Source: Prorocentrum cordatum (taxonomy: Eukaryota > Sar > Dinophyceae > Prorocentrales > Prorocentraceae). Taken from it: DNA of 24,150 nt. Every line of letters starts with the position of its first letter. Positions within the stretch are counted from its first letter, which is position 1. The notes under the pieces were generated by a model. It did not search any database. It was not told the DNA's origin and worked only from the letters and a program-made list of their open reading frames with translations. The stretch covers positions 1,142,176-1,166,325 of the forward strand of contig CAUYUJ010022392.1 of assembly GCA_963575745.1 (NCBI GenBank), written 5' to 3'. Position numbers and translations under genes: made by a program. Of this stretch, positions 9,835 through 16,704 are shown in pieces.

Positions 9835-10015
9835 TGTGTTGCTTGCAAAGCAAAGAGTACCTTGAAAACCAAAAGTAAGTCGGAAATCAACTGGCAGTTT
9901 GAAATCCAAAATGCATTTTAAATCTCAAAGTGCATCTTAAAAATCAAAGTGTACATTGAATAACAAAGTATATATCATGTAATTCAAAGTGTAGCTTGAA
10001 TCGGTTCGCATCGGC
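9835..10015. repeat. Degenerate ~19-bp A-rich tandem repeats
   Basis: Successive variants of CTTAAAATCAAAGTGCAT (for example TTTAAATCTCAAAGTGCAT, then CTTAAAAATCAAAGTGTAC) fill the region between the transposase and the palindrome at 10050. About seven copies can be seen with decreasing similarity. No coding potential. Confidence 0.65.
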
Positions 10016-10049
10016 GCCGAAACAATCATAACTTTTTAGTTGAATGCGA

Positions 10050-10103
10050 GGTCCCTGGTTCGAAAATGGCCTCTTGCAAGAGGCCATTTTCGAATCAGGG
10101 ACC
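10050..10103. repeat. 54-bp near-perfect palindrome
   Basis: The 27-bp arms 10050-10076 and 10077-10103 are reverse complements with a single mismatch and no spacer. The centre is GGCCTCTTGCAAGAGGCC. Each arm contains GGTCCCTGGTTCGAA or its complement, which resembles a tRNA T-arm (GGTTCGA) but has no complete tRNA around it. Confidence 0.92.
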
Positions 10104-10154
10104 CCGATGGGAGCTCGCACGGAGTCCGACTGGGACCAAAAGGTTTCTGAAGCG

Positions 10155-10355
10155 AGCGGTGGGTTTACCGCTGTGAGGTGTCTGAAGCGAGCGGTGGGTT
10201 TACCGCTGGAGCTGAAACGAAAGCGGTGGGTCTACCGCTGGGAATTGGAGGGACAGGAGCGGTGGGTCTACCGCTGGGAATGGGGAGAGTGGGGGCAGGG
10301 GGTGGGAAAGGGAGCGGTGGTTCTACCGCTGGGGAGTAGCGGTTGGCTTACCGCT
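10155..10355. repeat. Palindrome cluster 2 (six units) downstream of cargo gene A
   Basis: Units at 10155-10172, 10190-10207, 10222-10239, 10258-10275, 10313-10330 and 10338-10355. Cores are GGGTTT (twice), GGGTCT (twice), GGTTCT and TGGCTT. The first two units share longer flanks (TCTGAAGCG before the arm), which indicates local duplication of a ~35-bp segment. The cluster begins 112 bases past the stop codon of gene A. Confidence 0.95.
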
Positions 10356-10466
10356 CGGCAACAAGAGGGGCGCGAAGTTTGAACCAGACTCGACGCGGCG
10401 GGTCGCAGAGCCGCGCGCCCAAGCGCACGAGCCCCGAGCCTGGCCATGGCGCCCTGAAGGCGCCCC

Positions 10467-12071
10467 TCACTTCGCGGCCTGCTCCACGCTCTTCAGGACG
10501 TTGGCGAGCTTGTCGTGGGAGTCCTGCGCGGCCCTCGCGTCGCTGATGACCTCCTCGAGCTTGAACGACAGCGGCTGCGGATCGTGCGTCTTGATGGCCT
10601 CTTCGGCCTCCTGGGCGTACTTCTTGAGGGTGGCCAGCGCCTCCTTCGCTGTCTTGGTCACGAATTTCGGAACATCCGTGATCATGCTGTGGTTGAGTAC
10701 CGTCTCGAGCGAGGACGCGAAGGGAGAGACCTTCGCGAGCGCCTTCGCGGCATCGCTCTGCGTCTGGCGCTTCGCCCTCTTCCCCTCCTTTTCGGCGGCG
10801 GCCTGGGCAGCCCTCTGCTTTCGAAGCTTGTCTTTCTCTGCCTTCTCCGTCGCTCTCTTGTCAACCTCCCTGGTCTTCTTCTTCTCCTTCTGGCGCTGCT
10901 CCTTCTTCTTTTTTTTGTCCTTCTTCTTCTTGTTCTTCTTGTTATTCTTTTTCTTGCTCTCGCTGGAGCTGGACTCCGAGTCGGAAGTCGAAGAAGAGGG
11001 CGTCGGTGCTGGCGCAAGCGCGGCCCTAGGCCCCTCGGCGGCGGCGGTCTCGGTAGCGCTGCCGCTGCCCGCGGCGGCGCTGCTCGCTGCGGCGGTGCCC
11101 TTCGCCTTCCGAGTGGCCGCTGAGACCATCTGCTGCCTCGCAAGCTCCTCCGTCGCAGACTCGGAAGTCCCGTGGACCATGACCTGGAACGTGTCTCCGA
11201 AGATGGGGTGTTCTTCCCCTGGGGCCAGGTCCTTCATCCTTTTGACCGTCTCCTCTGGCATGCCCTGGTTGCGCCAGTACCACTCGGGCATGAAATCGCC
11301 AGAGACCTTGTTGGTCTTCTGGTGCGCCCACTTCTTCATGACTTGCTCGTGGACTGCCTTTTTGATGCTGTCCTGGCCAGTGCCGCACGTCTGGAAGAAG
11401 GTGCTCTGTTCTTCGACCGTGAGTTGCTTGAACTCGTCGATCGGCCAGTGGCCGAACACCTTCGCCAGGGTAGTGGTTTTGCTGTTGCACGTTCCGCAGC
11501 AGAACACAGGGGGAGTCTTCCTGAGGAGGCGCACGCCTTTGGCAAACGGATCCAGGAACGTGCGGCAGAACTTGCAAGACGGCTGCTGCGTTGGGGGGGC
11601 GAGCGCCTTGCCGCCCCAGCCCTGGTTCTCGAGCTGCTTCGGCGGAGCGGCTGGGAGCGGCTCATCGGTGGGCGGCTGCGCCTCGGCTGGGAGCGTCTCA
11701 TCGCGAGGGACTGGAGGGGCCGACGCCTTGGGCACCGCCTCGGCCTCGGCATCGGCCGCGGCCTCGGCCTCGCCCTCGTCGTCGGCATCGATCTCGGGCC
11801 ATTCGTCTTCGGCCGCGGCCTTGGCCTGCTCGCGCGGGGCGTCGAGCTCGGCCTCAGCCTCGTGTTTGGCGTGCTTGTTGGCGGGCTCGGCGGCGTCGGG
11901 GCTGTAGGCGGCCTCGTGTTTGGCGTGCTTGTTCGGGGCGTCGGGTCCGCCGGCGGGCTCGCGCTCGGCGCCCGTGGCTTTGGCCTTCTTCTTCGGTTCG
12001 GGCGGAGGCGGAGGCGGAGGCGGAGCGTGAGGCCAGAAGGCGCTCAGCCCAGCTTGCTTCGAAGCCGACAT
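10467..12071 (-). CDS. Cargo gene A: zinc-ribbon, Lys-rich protein of unknown function
   Basis: 534 residues from ATG 12071 (MSASKQAGLSAFW) to TGA at 10467-10469. ATG 12071 is chosen because the open frame upstream has no ATG, an AG (TTTCAG) directly precedes it and a weak leader relic ends 45 nt upstream. Residues 6-13 read QAGLSAFW, close to a PCNA-interacting (PIP) box. Residues ~20-140 are Pro/Ala/Glu-rich. The conserved-looking core (~160-310) contains CKFC (166-169) and CCGTC (191-195), a likely C-x2-C...C-x2-C zinc ribbon, then FGHWPIDEFKQLTVEEQ and a W-rich stretch (MPEWYWRNQGM). After ~355 come a Ser/Asp patch and a long Lys/Glu/Arg coiled-coil-like, nuclear-signal-like segment to ~445, then a helical C-terminus. 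Probably a nuclear nucleic-acid-associated protein (inference). I recognise no named family. A 468-codon frame on the opposite strand is a Ser/Phe-rich shadow. Confidence 0.72.
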   Translation of the reverse strand: MSASKQAGLSAFWPHAPPPPPPPPEPKKKAKATGAEREPAGGPDAPNKHAKHEAAYSPDAAEPANKHAKHEAEAELDAPREQAKAAAEDEWPEIDADDEGEAEAAADAEAEAVPKASAPPVPRDETLPAEAQPPTDEPLPAAPPKQLENQGWGGKALAPPTQQPSCKFCRTFLDPFAKGVRLLRKTPPVFCCGTCNSKTTTLAKVFGHWPIDEFKQLTVEEQSTFFQTCGTGQDSIKKAVHEQVMKKWAHQKTNKVSGDFMPEWYWRNQGMPEETVKRMKDLAPGEEHPIFGDTFQVMVHGTSESATEELARQQMVSAATRKAKGTAAASSAAAGSGSATETAAAEGPRAALAPAPTPSSSTSDSESSSSESKKKNNKKNKKKKDKKKKKEQRQKEKKKTREVDKRATEKAEKDKLRKQRAAQAAAEKEGKRAKRQTQSDAAKALAKVSPFASSLETVLNHSMITDVPKFVTKTAKEALATLKKYAQEAEEAIKTHDPQPLSFKLEEVISDARAAQDSHDKLANVLKSVEQAAK

Positions 12072-12116
12072 CTGAAAGTATCGCTGCCGGGGCGTCGAGT
12101 CTGAAAAGCTTGCCTG

Positions 12117-12142
12117 CTTGAGCAGACGCGAGCCGCGGCGGA
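12117..12142 (-). promoter_or_regulatory. Weak spliced-leader relic 5' of gene A
   Basis: On the minus strand the sequence begins TCCG and ends TGCTCAAG, matching the two ends of the leader, but its middle is diverged and about four bases longer. It ends 45 nt upstream of the ATG, the same place as the better relics. Taken alone this would not be convincing. Confidence 0.4.
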
Positions 12143-12180
12143 CGAACGTGAGACAAAAAAACAATGAAAATCCAGTGCCA

Positions 12181-12321
12181 GGAACTAACAGAAACTAACG
12201 GAAAATAGCCGCTAGTTTCCGTTAGTTTCCGCTATTTCCTGCTATTTCCTGGGAAATAACAGGAAATAACGGAAACTAGCGGAAAATAACAATTATTTTC
12301 CGCTAGTTTCTGTTAGTTTCG
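12181..12321. repeat. Nested foldback of ~10-bp GTTTCCGCTA units
   Basis: The region consists of variants of CTAGTTTCCG/CTATTTCCTG in one orientation and their complements in the other. One hairpin pairs 12191-12209 with 12210-12229. Another has perfect 18-bp arms (12272-12289 and 12293-12310) around a CAA loop. The two halves also pair with each other through GGAAATAACAGG-type units. It lies upstream of gene A, between its leader relic and palindrome cluster 3. Confidence 0.9.
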
Positions 12322-12454
12322 GGGCGGTCGTTTTCCAACAAATCGTGCGCCAGGAATCTTTTACCGAGAAAGTTTTTCGCTTTGAAACTTCTGCCAACAA
12401 ATCTCGAACCAAAGTCTCGAATCAAATCTATGTCAACGGGTTGCCTTCTCAATG

Positions 12455-12670
12455 AGCGGTGGGTCAACCGCTGAGTGTCAAGCGGTGGGTCAACCGCTGA
12501 GCGTCCAAAGGCAAGCGGTGGGTCAACCGCTGGAAATGAAAAGACAAGCGGTATGCCGACCGCTGGATGAAAGCGGTAGGGCAACCGCTGGATGAAAGCG
12601 GCGGGGCAACCGCTGGAGGAAATTAGCGGTGGGCCAACCGCTGGGAGAAATGAGCGGTGGGCCAACCGCT
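12455..12670. repeat. Palindrome cluster 3 (eight units) downstream of cargo gene B
   Basis: Units at 12455-12472, 12481-12498, 12514-12531, 12547-12564, 12572-12589, 12597-12614, 12625-12642 and 12653-12670. Cores are GGGTCA (three times), ATGCCG, AGGGCA, GGGGCA and GGGCCA (twice). The order of core types shows successive local duplication. One arm reads AGCGGC. The cluster ends 57 bases from the gene B stop. Confidence 0.95.
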
Positions 12671-12726
12671 GGGAAGATCGCGCGCTCGTTGTCCCCCCGC
12701 GCGCGGCCCGCGCCCTGGGTGCGAGG

Positions 12727-13353
12727 TCAGAGCGCCCCGCGGCGGCTGCTCGAGGCGCGGTGCTGCTGCGTCAGGAAGAGCATGATGTCGTTCGCCGCGT
12801 TCTCGAACACCTCGGCCTGCTCGTTGAACGACCCCGCAGCAGCCTCGCTCAGGCGCGCCGCGTTCCTCGCGTTGCGACCGCACCTCGCAGCGTTGTCCGC
12901 GAAGTCGCTGAAGACCTCCTGCACGGTGCGCTGGTGAGGCGCAGCCACGATCGAGCCGCTTCCGCTTGACCCGCCGCGCCTGCGTGGAGGAGAAACGGGC
13001 CTGTGGAGCCCCGTCTGCATCATCCTCTGCACCTCCTGGCGCGACACCTGCACCTCGAGATCGACGCTGTCGGCGGCCTTGCGCTTCTTCTTCTGCTGCT
13101 TCCACTGGCGCTCGTGCACCTCGCAGCCATCCACGAGGGCGATGAAGTAGTCCTTCGCCACGCCGTCGGGCATGTCACCGCGGCTCTGCGCGTGGACGCC
13201 CGAGCGCATCAAGTGGTCGACCACTTTCTGCCTGGCCTCCTCAGGAGTGCTGCCCCATGGCTTCCAATTCTTGAAGTTGGTCTCGTTGCATTCTGAAGCG
13301 CATGGGCACGCGTCGATCTCGTAGTAGACCCAGGCGTCGTCCTCGGCAGCCAT
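12727..13353 (-). CDS. Cargo gene B: small Cys/Trp-domain protein, unknown function
   Basis: 208 residues from ATG 13353 (MAAEDDAWVYYEID) to TGA at 12727. An N-terminal module (residues 8-80) has WVYY, clustered cysteines CPCASEC (16-22), WKPWG (30-34), a helix PEEARQKVVDHLMRSGVH (37-54) and C77. The pattern W...WG..EEAR..V..HL..SG.H reminds me of a short domain common in dinoflagellate hypothetical proteins (recollection, not a search result). A basic stretch KQQKKKRK (85-92) may be a nuclear signal. The C-terminal half is predicted helical with repeated Ala/Asn/Phe (FSDFADNAARCGRNARNAARLSEAAAG) and ends SSSRRGAL. A leader-like relic ends 52 nt upstream. Its function is not known; proximity to the transposase and shared architecture suggest co-mobilisation. 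Confidence 0.65.
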   Translation of the reverse strand: MAAEDDAWVYYEIDACPCASECNETNFKNWKPWGSTPEEARQKVVDHLMRSGVHAQSRGDMPDGVAKDYFIALVDGCEVHERQWKQQKKKRKAADSVDLEVQVSRQEVQRMMQTGLHRPVSPPRRRGGSSGSGSIVAAPHQRTVQEVFSDFADNAARCGRNARNAARLSEAAAGSFNEQAEVFENAANDIMLFLTQQHRASSSRRGAL

Positions 13354-13405
13354 GGCGGGCAAGCTGGCGGCAGGTTTCGCAACGAAAGGCGAAGCGAAAG
13401 CTCGG

Positions 13406-13428
13406 CTTGGGGAAGAAATGCCTACGGA
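13406..13428 (-). promoter_or_regulatory. Spliced-leader relic 5' of gene B
   Basis: The minus strand reads TCCGTAGGCATTT and then diverges before ending CCCCAAG. The first thirteen bases match the leader at twelve positions. It ends 52 nt before the ATG at 13353. Confidence 0.65.
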
Positions 13429-13449
13429 CAGATTGAGTTAGCGGCGCTC

Positions 13450-13640
13450 GGCGTCCCCTGCGTCTCCCTCCCCCTCTCTCCTTCCCCGCCCTCCATTCGG
13501 TCACCCTTCCCTCAAACCCATACCTTTTCTTTTCAATCCGCCCTCTGCTCATTCCATGCGCACGCCCCTCCATCCCACGCCATCTCCCCCTTCCATCCCC
13601 ATCCCCTCTCTCCTTCGCCCCCCATTAAGTAATTCCATCC
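13450..13640. other. Pyrimidine-rich tract upstream of gene B
   Basis: The plus strand is mainly C and T (CTCCCTCCCCCTCTCTCC and similar), so the gene B coding strand is purine-rich just upstream of its leader relic. Comparable tracts lie upstream of gene C (14660-14812) and gene D (16655-16690). They could serve as nucleosome-poor promoter-like DNA, or simply be the microsatellite background. Confidence 0.5.
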
Positions 13641-13666
13641 ACTGTCCACCAGCGCAAGCGGAATCA

Positions 13667-13786
13667 AGCGGTGGGCTGACCGCTGCATCGAAGGAGAAGC
13701 GGTGGGCTGACCGCTGCACCAAGCGGTGGGCTGACCGCTGCATCGAAAGGGTAACGCGCTGAATGGCAAGCGGTGGGCAAACCGCT
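13667..13786. repeat. Palindrome cluster 4 (four units) downstream of cargo gene C
   Basis: Units at 13667-13684, 13698-13715, 13722-13739 and 13769-13786. Cores are GGGCTG (three times) and GGGCAA. The cluster ends 100 bases from the gene C stop. Confidence 0.95.
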
Positions 13787-13885
13787 GACGCTGCAGGACG
13801 GGGCGAGACGCTTATTTTTCCAATGGCTGTGGCAGCGCAATCCCACGCTGCAATCCGATTGGTCGGCGACCTCGGAGAGCGCGGC

Positions 13886-14581
13886 TCAGGCCTTGTGCTT
13901 GCCCTTGCCTTTGGAGCCTGAGCTCTGGCCGCCCTTCTTGCCCTCGCCCTTCTTGCCCTTGCTGGTCTTGCCGTCGCCCTTGTCCTTGCCGAACGCAGCC
14001 TTGCCGTCGCCCTTGCCCTTCGAGAGGTGCAGGTGCTCAGAGCGCGTGCCGCCTGGCGTGGGCGTGAGCCGCCCCTGCCTCGCGAGCTCGCGGTAGACCT
14101 CCTTGTTTCTGCCACCCCGCTTCGCGTACCGCACTTGCCCACCGTTACGGCCAAGACGCAAAGGTTGGCCCCTCCACGCCGCGATCCCCCAGCCAGGATC
14201 TGGCCCGCGCTCCTGCCAAGGCACGTTGCCCGCCCTCGCAAGGCGCTCCTCGGTGCGCAGGGTCTGCAACTCGTCGGGCGTCAGGTCGCTTGATCTGCCG
14301 ATCGACATTGGCCTGGCCGCCCATGGGCTCGGCTCTTCTGGCGCCGCCTCGCGAGCGTGAAGCAGCCTGCTGATTTCGCCGTCGAACTCGTCCGACTGGT
14401 CGCCCATGCGAGCCGAGGAGCCGCCTGCTTCATCCTCGTCTGGAGCTGGAGCTGGCTGCCGCAGCGCCCCCACGATCTCGTCCAGCGTACTGGCTGGCTG
14501 ATGGCTCGAGCTGCTGTTCGACCTCTGGGCGGCGTCGAGCTCATCGAGGAGTTCCTCGAAGCTGAGCGTGGGCGTCGCCAT
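13886..14581 (-). CDS. Cargo gene C: Gly/Lys-tailed protein, unknown function
   Basis: 231 residues from ATG 14581 (MATPTLSFEELLDELDAAQ) to TGA at 13886. The open frame extends further upstream, but this ATG is the first one after the leader relic (43 nt away). The N-terminus has an acidic amphipathic helix (FEELLDELDAAQ). Residues ~30-110 are Ser/Pro/Asp-rich and probably disordered. A compact, possibly conserved segment (~125-185) reads TPDELQTLRTEERLARAGN...GWGIAAWRG...VRYAKRGGRNKEVYRELARQGRL. The last ~45 residues are a repetitive KGKGDGK/KGKKGEGKK tail, plausibly nucleic-acid-binding or nuclear/nucleolar targeting. No named family recognised. A second, overlapping frame through 14281-14814 is Gln/Glu-rich shadow. 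Coding status is supported by collinearity with its neighbours and by the strong relic. Confidence 0.62.
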   Translation of the reverse strand: MATPTLSFEELLDELDAAQRSNSSSSHQPASTLDEIVGALRQPAPAPDEDEAGGSSARMGDQSDEFDGEISRLLHAREAAPEEPSPWAARPMSIGRSSDLTPDELQTLRTEERLARAGNVPWQERGPDPGWGIAAWRGQPLRLGRNGGQVRYAKRGGRNKEVYRELARQGRLTPTPGGTRSEHLHLSKGKGDGKAAFGKDKGDGKTSKGKKGEGKKGGQSSGSKGKGKHKA

Positions 14582-14624
14582 GGCAGGAGCGAGCCCAGGG
14601 AGGCGCGCCCGACCGCCTGGAGCG

Positions 14625-14647
14625 CTTGAGCCGCAAATGGCTGCAGA
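14625..14647 (-). promoter_or_regulatory. Spliced-leader relic 5' of gene C (best preserved)
   Basis: On the minus strand it includes AGCCATTTGCGGCTCAAG, against AGCCATTTTGGCTCAAG in the leader, preceded by TCTGC for TCCGT. About 19 of 22 leader positions are kept with one inserted base. It ends 43 nt upstream of the ATG at 14581. Confidence 0.85.
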
Positions 14648-14659
14648 CAGCATCGTTGG

Positions 14660-14812
14660 TTTTCCTCCTCCTTCTGCTGCAGCCCCTTCCACCTGCTACT
14701 CCCCTGATTGCCCTCCTCCGCTCCTCCCCCAGCTCCTCCTCCTCCTCCTCCTCCTTCTGCTGCTGCGCCCCCCCCTCCTGATCCTTCTGCTGTTCCTGCC
14801 CCTCCTTCTGCC
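14660..14812. repeat. CTC/CTG-rich tract upstream of gene C
   Basis: Plus-strand (CTC)n and CTG variants, purine-rich on the gene C coding strand, between its leader relic and palindrome cluster 5. It generates Glu/Gly- or Leu-rich pseudo-ORFs. Confidence 0.75.
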
Positions 14813-14846
14813 ACTTGCGGTTCGCAGGTGCAAAAATAAGAAGAAA

Positions 14847-14967
14847 AGCGGTTGGAAGACCGCTGGAGAAAGCGGTTGGAAGACCGCTGCCATGGAGAAA
14901 GCGGTTGGAAGGCCGCTGATTGTCATAATAGTTGATAGCTGCATGGAGTAGCGGTGGGCTTACCGCT
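14847..14967. repeat. Palindrome cluster 5 (four units) downstream of cargo gene D
   Basis: Units at 14847-14864, 14871-14888, 14900-14917 (right arm GCCGCT) and 14950-14967. Cores are TGGAAG (three times) and GGGCTT. The cluster ends 133 bases from the gene D stop. Confidence 0.95.
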
Positions 14968-15099
14968 GGGAGTAGCAAAGGCAGAGCAAAGGAAAGTATA
15001 GGAGGGGCGGTGCGTTTTGCTCTGGACGCCCCCCCCCCCCCCTTGTGCGCGCATCCCGCGCTGGCCTGACCGACAGGCTAGCGTGCGAGCTGGGGCATC

Positions 15100-16574
15100 T
15101 CAGGCCTTGAATTTCGGCGAGATGGGCACCTTGAACTTCTTGCACTGCTCGCGGCACCACGCCTGCAAGGGGCCACGCGCGCAATGCACAAACGCATGCG
15201 CGGCACTCGTGCTGGGTTAGTGGCTGGGGGGGGGGGCTGTGAGCGTGAGTGCCACGCATTTGCGTATGAGATTTTTTGAACTACCGAAGGGGCCTTGACT
15301 TCGTTCTCGACCGCGTTCTTGCTCTTCCCCTTGTAGCAAAACGCGGCGCTCTTGGTCTCGCTGCAGCGGCCCAGGAACTGCTGGCGGCTCTTCTCGTGAG
15401 AGTACGACACTGTGACCGTGGCCTTGTAGCCCTTCCCAGAGTCTTTCGCTGCCTTCATGGGCTTGGCCTTGGCCTTCGCCTTGGCCTTCGCCGCGGGAGG
15501 GCCCCCTGCCTTGCGCTTCACGCCCGACTTGGCCAGGAGGGCTTTCGTGGCCTCATCCACCGTGAGCGGTTTCTTCGCCTCCGCGGGCTGCTCCTGGCCC
15601 GCCTCGTGCTGGTCGACCTCCTCGGCCTCATCTTCTGAGGCCTTGTCTTGGATCGGCAAGGGCGGGGCTGGTGACACGTGAGGTCTGCTCCTCGGCGTCT
15701 GCGTGAGCATCCGCAAGCCAATGTCGTTTTTCGGCTGGCCCTGCTGGACGACGCTCTTGAGCGCCTCGCCCAACATGCTGACGACCATCCCCATCTCAGT
15801 CATTGGCGCCGCGGACATCACCGAGGCCGAGGGGCTCTTCTTTGAGGAACCGTGCACGCGCATCTTGGTGACTGACACCAGCTCTCGGAAGACGCGCACT
15901 GGCAAGGGGAACTGCATCTCCCCGAGGCCGTCTGGGTACGCTGCCTTGAAAACTTCGGGGTGCTGCGCCCTCAGGGCCTCCGGGCTGCTCGGCAACTTCT
16001 CCACCCAGACTGGCGGGCTCGGGAGGTCGGCGGCGAAGCGCTTGTAGGCAGCCTTAATGGGCTTGATGCTATTAGTGCGCGCGGCTGGCGCCATCCTCAA
16101 AGTTTCATCCACGCCCTCCGTCACGCAGAGGATGACGAGCCCCAACGCGTGCATGGTCCCCTCGGAGAACCTCTGGCGCAGGCCGAGCTTGCCATACAAG
16201 GCGAACACTTCTTCGGTATTCGCTGTCCTGGCCAGCTGGTCCCACATCGCCTTCGGCACAAAAAAGACGGCAGATTCGAAATCCTGCTGTCCTCCCTTGC
16301 TGGGCATCTCGGGGGCCGCGGGCGCTGCGGCCGCGACCTCAGCGACCGCGTCCAAGAGATCGGACTGGTCTTTCCCCTGGAAGCCTGCTGCACGGATCGT
16401 CTCTGCGAGCGCCTGTATCTGGTCCCGATCGGCGTGCCCAGAGGACTGGATCAAAGCCTTCAAGTGGGCAGCCTCCGCTCTCGAGACCTGGCCGAAGGCT
16501 TTCGTACCCCGAAGCGACGCCAGCAAGCTCGTGCTGGCGCGCGCGCGAAGGACCAGCTGCGAGGGCGCCGCCAT
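15100..16574 (-). CDS. Cargo gene D: two-exon AK-rich protein, unknown function
   Basis: Exon 1 runs from ATG 16574 (MAAPSQLVLRARAS) to about 15285; exon 2 is 15162-15100, ending at TGA. Splicing gives about 450 residues. Without splicing the frame becomes Pro/Arg/Ser-rich low complexity, whereas exon 2 in phase 0 reads AWCREQCKKFKVPISPKFKA, which continues the Cys/Lys style of exon 1 (FLGRCSETKSAAFCYKGKSK) and suggests a small Cys-containing C-terminal module. Other parts: helical N-terminus (residues ~8-75), a conserved-looking core (DFESAVFFVPKAMWDQLART...LGLRQRFSEGTMHALGLVILCVTEGVDETL, ~95-165), FPLPVRVFRELVSVTKMRVHG, an acidic disordered linker, then AKAKAKAKAKPMKAAK (basic, nuclear-signal-like). 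No named family recognised. The leader relic ends 37 nt upstream. Its upstream flank holds palindrome cluster 6 and then the right transposon end, so it is the outermost cargo gene. Confidence 0.7.
15163..15284 (-). other. 122-nt intron in gene D with internal inverted repeats
   Basis: The donor is GTAGTT (first intron base 15284) and the acceptor TTGCAG ends at 15163, with G after the acceptor as usual in dinoflagellates. A GC donor at 15293 (131-nt intron) is an in-phase alternative. Inside, GAGTGCC-ACGCAT (15247-15259) pairs with ATGCG-CGGCACTC (15196-15208), a 13-bp inverted repeat with one mismatch. GGCCCCTT occurs as an 8-bp direct repeat at both edges (15287-15294 and 15167-15174). This is the only intron I could infer among the genes here. 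Confidence 0.65.
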
Positions 16575-16611
16575 GCCTGCGCCCGAACCCTGCCCCTGCC
16601 CCTCTGCACGC

Positions 16612-16636
16612 CTTGAGCAAGGCGTGGCTGTTCCGA
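16612..16636 (-). promoter_or_regulatory. Spliced-leader relic 5' of gene D
   Basis: The minus strand shows AGCCACGCCTTGCTCAAG: the leader's AGCCA and GCTCAAG are kept and the T-run is diverged and slightly longer. It ends 37 nt upstream of the ATG at 16574. Confidence 0.6.
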
Positions 16637-16704
16637 GAACAGGTGAGAACCTCTTCCTCAACTTCTCCTCCTCCTCCTCCTCCTCCTGCGTCGTGCTTGC
16701 ACAC

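Noticed and set aside
8788-9921. Plus-strand frames opposite the transposase
   Set aside because: They overlap a minus-strand reading that contains ordered transposase motifs; the plus frames are Arg/Ser/Pro-rich and have none.
10050-10103. tRNA gene at the GGTTCGAA motif
   Set aside because: No acceptor, D or anticodon arm can be folded around it; the T-stem complement is missing within a tRNA distance. Kept only as a palindrome.
10077-10103. Additional spliced-leader relic (contains GGCCATTTTCG)
   Set aside because: Only the CCATTTT core agrees; the 3' half does not match GGCTCAAG and there is no ORF start at the expected distance.
10501-11907. 468-codon plus-strand frame opposite gene A
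   Set aside because: Ser/Phe/Ala-rich shadow of a GC-rich gene; the minus strand has the paired-Cys motif, Lys-rich tail, leader relic and the same direction as its neighbours.
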